NCBI GenBank assembly: GCA_947561715.1
Contig: OX387200.1
Location: forward strand, 1,180,501-1,244,500
Length of the DNA: 64,000 nt
Direction of reading: 5' to 3'
DNA from: Ascidia mentula
Lineage: Eukaryota; Chordata; Ascidiacea; Phlebobranchia; Ascidiidae
A program made the translations under genes and the position numbers. The notes below the pieces were generated by a model. It ran no database searches and had not been told where the DNA came from. It saw nothing but the letters and a program-made list of their open reading frames with translations. Below, in pieces: positions 47,011-61,100 of the stretch (position 1 is its first letter; each line of letters begins with the position of its first letter).

Positions 47011-48829
47011 CAGAACCCAATATTCAATCTTAATTAAAGGGTCTTGCACCAATAATATTCGCCAAAGTCACATTTTCTTTTAACAGCCGACCAGTTGATG
47101 GCTTATTTGTTATAAGCGAACAAACCATCAAAACAGGTTTAGGCTATTTGCATTAAAAAAAGGCTCTTGAATTTAGTTGCTATGTGGACAACATTTGTAT
47201 TTTTGTATATTATTTTATAATAACAAGAAGACATAGACAAGAAAATTGTGTTTGATTTTAGGCACCATCTCACAATTTAATTAAAAAAATAAACAAAATA
47301 TAAACAGTCCTGAGAGCTGTTAAGATTTTTTGTCTCGTTTTCTTATCTGCACACAAAATTATTTGCGAGACGACTACACCAGCTGCTCCCCTGGGGATTG
47401 TCTTGCACAGTATTTTGGCTAAAAAATTCTTGTGGAAAAATGAACAAAAAAGTGCATACATTATTGCAATTCAGTGCAGTCACTATAACCACTTCTGTAT
47501 TTTTTGACAAATTCACCCCAGAAAGCAGTTAAAGCGGGACTAACATGGGATGTCAATGTAGTGGTAGCGTCTCATAATGTATACTAGACTTTATTTCAAT
47601 TATTGCTTGAAGTAACCGCCATCATATCCAAGCCCTCTGTCGCCACTTGTGATTGTTTTATTTTAACCCTCGTTTGCATATCATTGTATTTCGTTTTCTC
47701 GTGCTTTCGCTGCCTTTTCGTTTTATATTCACCAAACTATTTTCTCGACATATATACCTTATGTACGTGATACACCGCACACAAAATTTGCGTACTTGAT
47801 ATACTAACAAATCATTGTGGAATTTAGTTAGTCAGTGAGACGTTTCGTGAGCTGTAAGATAGGTTTTAACCGGCAAACATATTGTCAGGAGACCTATAGA
47901 CGTTTACCTGGCAAGAAAAGAGCATTATTTCATACATATTTTGTTACGCCTTATTTGGAGTCGGTTTACTATTATAAAGGTTCGGTTTTTGCCGTTTTCC
48001 TAGTTCTGGAGTCACCCTGAGTCAGATAGCATATTAATATTCCATTAAGGCAACATCACGAACTGTTCTGTAGTGATTCTCTTTCCGTCATTTTTGCCGG
48101 CATTTACTCGCTGGCAAACTTCCTCTTGCAGTGAAACAGTGTTTTTTCAGGGCAAGTTACCAAATCTGTTGCAACCTGATGGTGGTGCAAGTTAGACTCT
48201 CAGCAAGAAAAACAATTGACCAATATTGCCCGATTGTCCTCCCAGTATGTTACTCTGCAGGAATCAGTGATTTGCAGTTCTATTCGAACAGGCAGTTTAT
48301 TAATCCAGGCTTATGAAAATAAATCTCAAGACGGCAAATAGCATTAACTCTCTGGGCAAATACAAGTGTTTTGTAGGAGCGACAGATTTAGAAACAGACA
48401 TATTATACATTTACAGAAGAAAGATTTAACAATAAAAATCCCTTGGTTTTAAAGCAAACAATGGTGTTTATGGACTGACCTCCCTATACTGACATGGGCC
48501 CTGGTGCGCCGCAACTATTTCACCCCCTTCGCGTAGGCTCTGGCACGTGACGTGGTGTACTTATGGCCCGCCAATTAACTAAATTAAATGGGTTGCGGTA
48601 CGAATAGATTAAAAACCACTTTAAAAGCTTGTGTATATTAATTATGTCTGTTTTACCAGTGCTGGAAGTAATTAAGTCGGAGCTCCGTTCCGGTTCTTGC
48701 CAGAAAATGACATAAATTCATTATGAATGGCACTTTTGTCCACACTAAATGGCGCATTGGAGCTCAAATTTACTTCATGAATTTCTGTTTGGGGCGCGGT
48801 CACTTACGTTATTTCCAGACCAGACAGCT
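47011..48829. other. Intergenic, no gene seen
   Basis: No recognisable exon or element. Confidence 0.35.
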
Positions 48830-49680
48830 GAAGGCCGCATCTCTCAATTAAATCCCAAAAATTGAGTTTTAGAAGTCATTTGTTATTGTGCACCTGGTTA
48901 CAGTTTCTCTTGTTTGCCAAAAACAATTGCCGGGTCTGATGACTCATGAAGGGGCACTACTATTGCTGAACAGAAAAAAAATTGATTGCAGCTGCATTAA
49001 GACAGCACATTGGGGGGTTTTGCAAAGGCTAACTGCTAAATTGTCAGTCCTAGGGGGTGTACAAACAGTCCCGGTGGGGCCCCAAGACAATTACAAGACA
49101 TCTAATTCTTCATGAATTGTGTAGAGGAGGGTTGGTGGCTTCACCTAATCGCAAATGGAGGTAACTTTCTCTGATTCATTTTTTCACAAAACAAACCTAC
49201 ACTTTTTTCTGCTTTTTTGACCAAAATAATGGCCAACAGAGGGTCAAAATGCCCCCGGGGGAGCAGTTTAAGCAGTTATTTTGATTATAAATTTGGCCAC
49301 AATTCCTTGCCAAGGGTCCGCACTAACAGAAAATCACAAATTGAACATACTTTCTCCAATTCATTTTTTCACAAAATCAACCTCAATATTTGGGTAGTTT
49401 TTCAGCTACATGTACAACAGCACCCTCTACCAATTTACTGCCTGACTAATAGCCCTGAAAAACAAACTAAAACTGCCCCAAACACGCTGAAAATCGCCCT
49501 GGCAACAGCCTGTTCATCTGCGCTCATTCAACCAAAACACTGGCGCCCATGCATGACCCATTGCATTGTTACACACAATTTTACTCTGTTACGCAGGGTT
49601 CGAGAAGGGCAATTCCCAACCGGGAAAGTCTTTTCCATAGAAATACAGAGATGCGGCCTGAACGTGGGCGAAGCCAGACG
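48830..49680. repeat. Dispersed repeat block
   Basis: 48830-49020 resembles 4430-4660. 49380-49480 resembles 4690-4800 (actgcctgacta, agccctgaaaaa). 49520-49670 belongs to the repeat family near 20070, 22660 and 27890. The 166-codon open frame at 49217-49717 falls inside this block and has no domain. Confidence 0.5.
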
Positions 49681-52600
49681 AAAGAAAAAAGGCAATTCTG
49701 CGCTAGGCAACCAGTAAACATTGAGCGAGGAAACTCAGAAATTTGATCGTAACCGAAACCTATTGTGTGGTTATATTTGGGACCGGGTGGTTTCCATCAC
49801 CTACACAAACCCTGTCCCGAAAAGTTACGCTAACTTTACAAACAGTGGTAACAAAGGCTAGTGAAAGTAAGTGACTTAGTCTCGTCCCAAAAAAATTCCT
49901 ATTCATGACACTGAAGCAATCAAAGCGTCAAAAGCACATGACGTATGAGTGTGGTGCTCTTAGCAACAACCGCGTATTGCGACACAACAAGGAAGTTGGA
50001 CGTAACCTGGTAGTTTCATACGGCGCTAAATAAAGAACAAAGCATTCAACGAAACAACCTTAAAAAACCGTGTAATATCCAATGTATATAAAATTTCACA
50101 TAATACTCGTCTATTGTAACCTGTTGTATATCCCACATTTGTTTTTTTTTACGATGCCGGGTTCATTCTCCACGCTTTGCAAGAGGCAGAAAACAGCACA
50201 AAGCCATTTGCATTTAACTGTAAGTGGAGTGGCTCTACACGCGGAAGTAAACCCTTAACGTATCGACAGCAAAGAGGTGATATGACGTAACCCCAAGCCC
50301 ACGCAACACAACGAGAATGCATTATTTATTCAGCCCAAAAATACATCACAGGACGCCCTGTTGAGCGCATCCTTTCACCATTTACCGAGGTTTCGATATG
50401 CTGGTAATGCGAAGTACGCAGGCCTGGGCGCTTGCAATGCCTGGGGCAATGCTAAAACGACTTAGTCTACTCAATGGACGTATCACAAATTGCTAGCGGT
50501 GCCCAAATTAAGCTTGTACTGACGAACAGTATTTGCATATAGGTATAAACGGTTTATTAATCATGCTAGCTATATGTCAATTGCTGTTATTTTACGACCT
50601 TCGGCATGATACGCGCATGTGTGCATGATTAAGTAGGCTCGGTTATTGTATGACGTCACGCACTATTCTTTCCAGTGTCAGGGTATATCGATAAGTCAAA
50701 CAATGAATAATAGAATGACGAATTCGGGAAACTTTGGCCAAGCGAAAATTTTCTTTTCAGCGACAATTTGATTCCCACGCCATAAACAAACATAGAACGT
50801 TAACATAAGTTTGCAGTAGAAAAACTTGCACTCGAACAAACTTGGGTGTTTGAAACTGTACATGTGTAACAACAGCGGGAACTCGTCATTGTGGTGTATG
50901 AAAACTGGTTTGGTTTAAATTTGATCAGTTTTACTGCTACCTGTTTTCTCAGACAAGCGAACCAGGCAAGCGGAACCAAGCACACATCCACCAAACACTG
51001 AAGCGGGCGCGACAGCAGCCTGCTCGCTGTTTGCTGTTTATCTTTCCTGGGAAACATGGGGATGTTTTGACTCTACGTCACTACTGAGAGGCAGCCACAG
51101 GGAAAACTGTCACCACTACTAAAATGTGCATAACATAAAGCCAGGCTTTTACTAATATGAAACACTTCGGGTACAATTAAAATATGTAGCTGTAAACAAC
51201 AATCCAAATTCCACAAACATTCGTTGATAAACTGAAATTTGTCATTAATTCGATACAGTGTTTCTATACCTTAAAGTAAACCAAGAAGCTATTGTCTGGC
51301 AGCATTTAGGTAAAAAATCCAGTGACAACAATATCACAAAAGGGACACAGTTAACGTAAATCACATGATCCAGCAAAACGTTAAAATCACAATAGAATTC
51401 TACCACAAACAACGAACAAAGCGAAGGGATTTTGTTCTTTTGTGGGGAAACCATCCAATCACATGATAGCACAGAATAAAGGGACGTTACCATTCATTGG
51501 CAGTGGGAGTTAGAAAAATATTGTTGTTGTTTGAAAACGCGGGAATTGCAACAAAACTACACAATGCGACTTATTGGAAAAACGATACCGTGTTTATGGC
51601 CACGGTTAAACCGTTTTAAACAGGCGATACAGGGGTTTATTTGCAGTTCTCGCGAAACTACTAACGACCGTGACAAAGCTTCGAACAACACGGACCCGTG
51701 ACGAAAAGACAATAAACCCAGCTACGCCATTTGCGTGACAACGAGTTTGCGTAATTCAAATAAGTGCAATTCACGAGATTACACTTGCGCAAATTCACAA
51801 AGGCCAATGTAACAGCGGATAACCAATGTCACGTTAATGTATATCGAAACAACGCGCAGTGCGGGTTCCGCATACCGAGCTTTCAAAAGTTGTCCCAGCC
51901 GAAGCAAAACGCTCCGCTCGAAATTTTGTCACTGAACAGTGGCGCGTATCGCGACAGCAGGCTGCTGTTTGCCTTTTCTACAAAACAGGCGGATATGTTC
52001 ATACGCTACAACCGATAAGACAGTTATTCTAGTAAAACGTCACTGTAATCTGACATTGTTTTACAAAATACACCGATATTAAGCGGCAAAAACACACATC
52101 GCAATCCAAGATCCTACGCAAATAAGAATGTATAGATTGATCAATGATGGCTGACAACAAAATACAACCAACCAACAACGCACGTCAGAACCCAGCAGAT
52201 TTCTTTGAAATCAACCGACAAAGCGGCTCTTTTGGCCATAGCGAACCACCCACAAAACAACACAAAAAGACCCAGTAATATATTGTCAATACATGGTTGA
52301 AAAAATTTAGCCACCCGAGTTTTTTGTGATGAGAGTAAGAAAAGCTATGTTCACATTATTGCGTCGGTTTTGGAATGCCAATATTACACTTTTCTTATTA
52401 ATATTACACTGTGTTCGCTACAACATCAAGCAACAAAAACTAATGCATGAAACCAGTCAGACATTTCTATTCGCACCATCCATCATATCAAGGAACTTAA
52501 AGAGTAAACCCCGATAACACAATGTGGTTTGTACACAATAGTAACAAGCAACAACCAACAGAAAGTAATTGCTAAGTATGAAATCAAACAATTTTACACA

Positions 52601-55172
52601 CAATAAAATAGTTTTGGAACATGTAGACATACAGCACATAGAGATTCTTTTAGGTCTTGGCATTGTAGGTAAGCTGAAGACATGTGGGTGAAGCCAAACG
52701 TGCTCGAATGTAAACATTTCGAAAAACAATTTTCTATATTTAGTTGTGAGTGGGTTTAAAACCGTGACGTGTTCAACCAGCCCACTCTGCAAAGGGCGGA
52801 AAACAGCGTCAAGCCTTCATTTGTGTTTAATTAAGTGTAGGTAGAATAACTCTGCACACGGAATTAAACTTATTTCAGCTTGATTGTTGCATAGTGACGA
52901 TATGACGTAACGCCGAAACTGCAAAACACAGCAAGCACAACGAAAATACAATATGTATGGACTAAAAAAAAACCGTCCGGCCTAAATCAACCTTCCACTG
53001 ACGCTGGTTTGAATTAGCGCATTGGTAATTGTTTTGTACTTCGGTGAAAGTGCGCACATGTGGAGGATATGATTTAGTACGACCATAACTATTGCCTGAC
53101 GCAATATTCTTTCCAGTGCCAGAGTGAATCAAGTTGCCATATCAACGCCAAACAAAGAAATAGCAGGACGACGAATTGGGGAAACCTAGGTCACGTGTGT
53201 AAGTGCGATTATATTTGTTTTTCCAACGATTATTTGCGATTCCCACGACGTTAAGTTGTTGACCGACCTGACGGAGTTAAATGAAAGGGCGAGGATGTGA
53301 AAGGACGGAGAATCAAACTGGGGTAACAAAACACAAGTTACACTTGGGCAGACCTGGATTTAAAACACTATCTGGGTAAAAACAAAACAGGAGTCGGGTT
53401 TTTAGTTCACATATATCTACCGCCAGTTATTGCAAACATGTTCCGTTAAAACTAAGGCCCAAGCGAAAATCGCTGACCAAGCAGCAACGCACCATGTGCC
53501 AAGTGACGAATTCACAATTACTTCTCGTGTTTCATGTAAAACTTGCGGATGTGTGGCTCTAACGCGCTTCAGAAAACCACAAAGGAAAAGCGTCGCCACC
53601 ACACGATACGCACATATTACTAGGAGCACAATAGTAGCGTGCACAAAATGTAGCGTTTTTTAAGGGTTAGACATCACGCATGGACCAGTTGTTACTTTGG
53701 GGTTAAACAGCAAATCAGAGTATGTGAACTACAAAGACTTGATAAAAGTAAGTTCTTTTTAATTTTACACACAAGTAACAGTGCAAATTTGGTGAGATGC
53801 CCATATACTTCCAGACACAATAAACACTAAAACTGACAAAGCAGGAAACACAACCAAAGGTTGACAAAACACCTCCACAAAATAAATGTACCAACTGCTG
53901 AAATACCTTTTACAAACCATTTAACAAAACCATTTAAAAGAGTTTACAAGCAAAATATTATGTACACTTATAAGACAGAAGTCTTTTACAATAAAATATC
54001 AATGGAAACCATCCAGCCAAACATAATATTCAGGATACAAAGACACATTTTAAAAACAATGCACCAAAGTTATGTTTTCATAGTGTCACCAAGCCAAACA
54101 CATGACTGTAATCCATGAAAGGAATCTACCAAAAGGGGAAATTCAACAACAAGGAAGTGGGTGTTTGTAGAACTAATGTAAAGATGTCAAAACAAAATGA
54201 TGTTCAACTAAATTTTGGAATTGCGAAATGTTGTGTGTGACTGGAAATTTAAACACATCAAATTGGAAGTGTATCTTGTAAGGTTACCTCAAATAGAGGA
54301 AAACTCAAGGAGGAGATTTTTGGGCAAAACATGATTTAGCTGCAATAACCTCCTGGATTTTACACATATTAGTAGGTAATGAAAAACACATATTTATTTG
54401 CAATCGCAAGGCCCAAACATACCCTTGCTTTTAAACAACGTAAAGCCAAAACAACTAACAGCACTGCAATTATCAAGGACACATGGAAAAAAGTTGCAGG
54501 AACACAGGAACTTCAAGAACACAAACATTAAGCTGTGCATTATTTTAGCTAAGCATGAATAATCAATACAGTTTAAAGTTCAAGTGTCAAAACAAGACAT
54601 TTCAGACAAACCTAAAATATGTCACAAATTTACTGTTTACATCTGTATGTTTTACACAGGTTTGTTGTACGACACTTTACACAACTACAAACATGTTTAT
54701 GTCATTGCAGGACCAGAAATCTAAGAAGTACAACAATATAATTGGTTGGAAAATAGTATGTGCGATGCTGTGAAGTTTAAATTTAACTACAATCACTCCA
54801 GGCAAGGTTTTTGAGAATTTGAACCAAATAATAATCATAGTGAGATAAAACTCCCAGAAAATACTGAATAAGGTTAATATAAAAGTAAGCAGACTTTTTT
54901 AACTGTAATTGTAGTGATGCTATGTATGGTACTCAACAAACATGTTTGTCATGCTTTAGCAAAAACACACTAAGCTCTAAGTTCACAGCTAGCTGACAGG
55001 TTTGTTTTTTGAAATCGTAAAGCAACAAAGTCTGTGACAAATCAGTTTGCATACAAAAAATTAAAAGGTGTTACATGTGTTACAACAATATCCAGCAGTA
55101 TCATCAAGTTGTGATTGGTTAACCAGTGGAAACACCAAGATATTCTGAAAAGGAAAGTTCTCCATTTTATGC
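49681..55172. other. Intergenic, diverged internal duplications, no gene
   Basis: About 50170-50740 and 52785-53200 are diverged copies (cagaaaacagc/cggaaaacagc, gatatgacgtaac, attctttccagtg). About 50990-51060 and 51940-52000 also resemble each other (gcgacagcag, gctgtttgc). This part is less AT-rich than its surroundings. Small open frames lack domains or splice context. Confidence 0.4.
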
Positions 55173-58100
55173 TTAAGTTGTAACATCAACATTTGGTGAA
55201 CGATTTTCAGCTGGATTTAAATTTCTTTGTTCAGGAGGTGGGGTACAAGGTGGTTTGGATGCTGCAAAAAAATTATTAATTACACTACAAGCAGCACTAC
55301 TAAAAGGTTGTTAATAAAGCAATATTTTTAAGATTGTTGCAAAACATTTTTTACTTGCATAAATGTTCTTATGCAGTTAAATATTTAGGTTTTTGAAAGC
55401 ATTATTACACTTGAAAACAAAACCAAACAATAAGTTATTTTTCCTAATCACAAAAACTTATCTGTTTGGAAAACAACCAAAAATACAAAGCCACAAATCA
55501 AACTGAACAAAGTATTGAACATAAATGGAACAATTTAGAAACCAAGCTTCGACTGACCTTGTGTTCATGAACCTAGCAAACAATTACAAATTATCACAGA
55601 CTTGTAAAAATGGGAGTACTTAAGGTATTCAGTCTGGTACCTAGTTAACTTTTGCCATCATTGCAATACTTTCTTTTTCTGTTGGTTTTGGTGACACTTT
55701 TTTGGGGCCTGTTACAATTTAATATGTGCTCAATTTTCCAAATTTAAAAGAAAACAACTGAAATGTTGATGAAAAGTGATTCAAATAGGCCACTTGAAAA
55801 TTGCAATCTTTTGGTTTTTCATGCTTGCTCAGGCAAAAGGTACAAGTTTTAGATACATTTGGCCATACTAGCATGCAGAAGTGCTTCCCTTTAAAATTTA
55901 TTCCCTTGAATTAAATATTTTTTTCATGCTTTTAGAAAACTACTTTTGGCTCAGTAAAACTTTTTAAGATATGTGTGTTTTTCTATAACCTACAAGCTGG
56001 TGACCATCAAAATTATGCATAAGTTTGGTTAGTAAGCAATATTAAGTATAGTTTAAAGCCGATTATAACAACAACACTTCACACTGAGGTAGTGCTCTAC
56101 ATGCAGGTTATAAATTGTTGATTAAATTCAGATCATTACAAAATGATAATTGTAAAAGAAACTAGAAATACATCTCAAAGTTGCATACATTGCATATTAA
56201 CAAAGTATTAAAGTTTTGTTTGACAGCAACCAAAATGATATTAAGTTTAGAAAAGAATGTTTATGGAATACTTTTAAAATCCCTAACAAACAAAATTGAT
56301 CATTAGTGGTGGTTTTGTTACAAGTACAAGGCAAATATTAAACATATATTGATAAAAAACATATCAAAGTAATTCACCTCCACATCCACACCAGTGTTTC
56401 TGCACTCCAAAATAAACGAGGACTCCTATGAGAGCAACTCCAGCAAGGACTCCAATCACAATCCCAGCTATTTCTCCACCAGTTAGTTCTGTTGGAGCTA
56501 CAACTGAAAAAGTAATTAGTAGTTAAACAAGGTTGGATTTGTTCATAAATACTTTTCATGTTCATTTAAATTTATTAAGATTGACAATGCTGTCCTAGTT
56601 AACTTACCAAAAAACAAAAACCTCATTTTAATGTCTCAGTTGACAAATCGTGGCAATTAATCATGCAATGCATAAGCCACCAAATGTCTGGTTTAGTAAA
56701 AAATCAAATCAGTAAAATGTCAACATACTAAAACTAAATAACTTTTTTACACCAGCAAAGAGGTTACCATGCAGGTAAATCAAGCATAAGTAGATCATCT
56801 GACAGAAAACAAAATTATTTTTTTCTTTTACAAACCCTGCTTTCACTTTTAAATATCTATCAAGACTAGCAACAAAGTTCTGAGGAAAGCATAAACCTCA
56901 CAGTTGGTATTAACAACATTAATTACAACAACTTCAAGTGGTATAGTTTAAAGCCAGAACAGAATCCATGCTAAATGTGCTCACAGTTTTTTCATATATA
57001 TCGGCACATAACAACCAAACGAAACAGATTTTTTGCATACATTGTAATTATATTCTGCAGCATATACACAGGGCAAAACCAGTCAGCACAAACACAAGTT
57101 TTCACTGCATGGTAGGAAATCGCAGGAAATCAAGCAAACAAAGCAGAAATATACAAATAAATTGCTTTGTATCAGAGGATATATATCATTTCTACAATAA
57201 CTCAACATGAACTGTAAAAGTCACTGAAAATTGCAAAAAAAATTTTTTTATCTATGTTTTGACAGGAATACAAAAGTGTCGCTGAAACAGTAATAACTGA
57301 AATTTATAACATACATTTCAATCACAGAATAACCAACCGACAAAACTTGCAACAATGTTTTACATCATGTAAAACCAGTTTCTGTACAAAATACTGCATA
57401 AAACCAATATTTCAGGTTTACTGCATACTGTGACATTTTAGAATAGATTCTATTGGTTTTGATTTTTAAAAGCAACTACATTGAGAAAACCTATACTAAG
57501 AATTTTTATAAGAAGAAATCTACATTTAAATCAAAGGCATGCAAATATAAAAGTGTTTTTAAATGAAAATTTAAATGTGATTGCAAACAACAGCAATTAA
57601 AAGCATGACTAGTGGTGTGCCATTCCAGAAGGTGAAAAAAACTGAAAAATACAGGGTGAAATTTAGTAATTAATCTATTAAGTTTTGCTAACTCTAGTTT
57701 AAAAGAGAGTGCATTTATTTTACCTCTCATAGTCCCTGTCTCAGGAACAGTAGTATTGTCTACATGTACCAATATTTATTAACTTAAATGAAGATTACAT
57801 CTCTTAAAACTAGTGATAAATTTATATCTACAATCGTTAAAGTTCATTTTTTGAACAGGTGTACAACCTCATATATCAAAGTTGTGATACAGTTGTTTTG
57901 ATTCAGATTCATTGCAATTAAACCATAGACTGGGTTTGTATGTTACCAATATACATGCATTACATGTATTTACCTGTTGCTCCACCATTAGTTGTTGTTG
58001 TTGTTGCTGTTGGAGTGGTTGCAACTAAAATAAAATATTAAAACTCAATAATCTTGCAACACCATCATTTAACACTTGTGCAATCTAATTATGCAGATTG

Positions 58101-61100
58101 ACATCCACACCATGCAATATTAATGCTATGCACACAAAGACAGACAACATGATTAAGTTTACCAACAGGAAAACTCCTGGACATATTGAAAACCAAGTTT
58201 TGAACAACTTAATTTATTACAATGTGTATCACTGATGTTTCTTTTAGTTTCAAAAAAAAAAAAAATAAAAACTGACTTGGTAAATCATAAAAACCTTTCA
58301 AAATTGTTCTTATCTAAACTTAAAAAACATGACCTTTACATGAAAAGTTTGATCTGACAGATTACCAAAAACTTTACAACTCTACATTATAGAATTTCGT
58401 GAATATCATCCATGGGAACAATAAGACACTTTTGATGTTGTGTTGTAATGGTCAAATACAACGAAAGACTAAAAACATCTGCAAACATGGTTTGAGCTTA
58501 TGAGCCTTAAGCTAAAAGTTTCAGATAAAAGTTTTAGAGACATGTTTAGTTGTGACTTATAACCAATTGCTGATTTAAAATCACCACAAAAAGAAGTGAA
58601 CCCTTCACCTTATATATTACTGCAATTCATACATCAATATTAAATTGATCGACACAAATTTTCACGAAACGACTCGCATATAAAATTTCATTTAGGTCTC
58701 ATTGCTACGATAGAATAAGCAAGACTGCATTACAAAATAATAAATGTGCTAAAGCTGTACAACACATTAACTATCACCTTCCTCTGCCATCCTAAGTACA
58801 GGTTGTCTTGTACTACTGCCACTACTACTATTGTCTGTAGTACTCCTGGCTGTCATACCACTGGTAGCTGCAACATAATCAAAATCAACTAAAACAGGTG
58901 GTGGTGTCAACAAAGCTACACCACCTTCGGATGTGCATTATCAAATCATTAACATAATTGGACAACAAGCAGCGTATGGAATAAAAGGTGCATCATCACT
59001 TGAAAGCAGTGACAGTTAAGTAACCTTTGTTATGTTACAATGGTTTGTGCACTTGTAATGCTAATTGTTTTTTTTTTGTAGAAAGTGTTTCCCAGTTTGC
59101 TACTACTAGCCAAGCACCTCAAGATGTTGAAGAACCGGTTGCATTCACATGTTCAACTATGGATGACAGCCTTTTTGAAATAATTCAAGAACCAGTGAGC
59201 CCTGCATCATCACACTCCGAAGCATCATCACAACACAAAGCAAAGCGCCGCCGTCATGATCCAGAAAAGGACATAGTTGACATACAAAAAGAAATTTATG
59301 TCCAAATATCAAACATAGCTATAATTCAACAGCTGTTGAAAAACATAGCTATAATTCAACAACAGTTGGAACAAATGATAATTGCAAATAATTTGCAGCG
59401 ACAAAAGTTGCAGTTGGCTGAAACCAGTAAAGTTGAACTAACCTGCAGTCAACCCTTCACAGTTGATGATTAGAACTAGTTTGCATTTTCAACAATATGC
59501 TTCTTTCTGCATGTGTTTTCAATTTTCTTATTCACTGTTGGTTTAGAGGCCCAAATCTGTGCAAGTCTGTCAGTGTTTTTATTCATTCTAGTTCACTGTT
59601 TTTCATTACTCTGCACTGTTCTTTTCACCTACCTTATTACTTTCATATTCGTTCAGTGTTCTGTTACCTACTTTTTCAAGTTCATTTCTGTGTTGCTGTG
59701 CTGCCACTTTTTGCAATAAACAAACACAAAAACATTTCACAAACATCACTTTATTGGAATGCAGAAACAATTGAATCTCTCACAGTACTACCTTGCAAGT
59801 CATGAATTTCATTTGTTGTGGTGGTGTCTAGTAGTGAATCTATGTCAGCATTTGCTGGCAGTGGTACATTGTGAAGGCGACAAATATTGTGCAGAATGAA
59901 ACAACACATTGTAATTTTACAAACTTGTAGAGGTGAATAACATAACCTTCCTCCTGTGTGATCAATAACTCTCCATCTCTGTTTCAAAACACCAAATGCC
60001 CTAAACAACAAAGCTTTATTATCATTCATGTTAATGTTATGAGATGCAAGACAAGCGTAACTTACTTCTCTATAGTTGACCGTGTTTGTTTGTGAGCCGT
60101 ATTATACTTCTGTTGTGAAGGGGTACTTGGATGGCTAAGAGGTGTCATTAACCAAGGTTTTAATGGATAACCACTGTCACCCAGCAAAATGTCATCGTGA
60201 TATTTTCCACTCTCAAACTCCTGGTACACATTTGATTGTCGAAGAATGAATGAATCATGACATGAGCCCGGCCACTTGCATACCACATCCAGAAATACCA
60301 TATTGGCGTCACATATAGCCTGCAAAAATAATGTGAAGTCAAAACCAATTTATGACAAGGGAAAAGTATGCAACTTGCCTGCACATTGATAGAATGGTAA
60401 CCCTTTCTGTTGACAAAGAGATGTTCTTCCTCACTTGGTGCAATTAAAGGAATGTGTTCCATCAATGGCCCCTATGACGCCAGGAAACCGTGCAATTGAA
60501 TAAAATTGTTGCTTTATCATTGTTGAAGACACCCTGTTTGGCATGTGGATGAATTGATGTTGTTTTGAAATCAAACTATCCATAAATCGACTTAGTACTA
60601 CACTGAGAGTTGGTTGTGAAACATTAATATTGTCCTTGGCTGAATTTTGAAAGCTTCCTGATGCCAAAAGTTTTAATGATATCAAAACTTGTTCTTCCAC
60701 TGTAAGACATCTTTTACTGGCACTCTTTGGCTTCAAATCTTGGTGCAAGTGGTTGTACAAATCCATTATCACAGCTTTGGGCATTCGATATTCTTAAATT
60801 AGTTCTAAATCCGACATTTCCAGGGGATTTTGTCTTACCTTTTTTCGTTTGTATGAGCGTTTAGCGGCAAAATAGACAACCATTATCACTTGCTGACGCA
60901 GCTGTGCGGCTTTGTCCGGAATAATTCGGCGTTAGCGAGTGGTCTGAGCTCCTCGCTACTTAGCGAAACATAATACAGTAAATTTGGACAGGACTTAAAT
61001 GTCTCTAGATGCACAAACATTATTCCACACATAAAGAATTTATCATTGATTAGAGGTCCAACAGTACCCAATGCACTAGAAGAAGATTTTGTCGCAGAAC

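Larger units (their letters stand above)
59030..60950. mobile_element. PIF/Harbinger DNA transposon in an intron of gene D
   Basis: Holds a Harbinger-type nuclease gene (minus strand) and the end of a companion gene (plus strand), convergent. It lies between stalk exons 58778-58867 and 61068-61130. I could not find clear terminal inverted repeats, so the boundaries are approximate. Confidence 0.75.

Noticed and set aside
49217-49717. 166-codon plus-strand frame
   Set aside because: Lies within dispersed repeats that are not open in their other copies.
56374-56565. Trp/Ser-rich minus-strand frame over the membrane exon of gene D
   Set aside because: Wrong register; the spliced phase 1 frame gives a clean membrane span instead.
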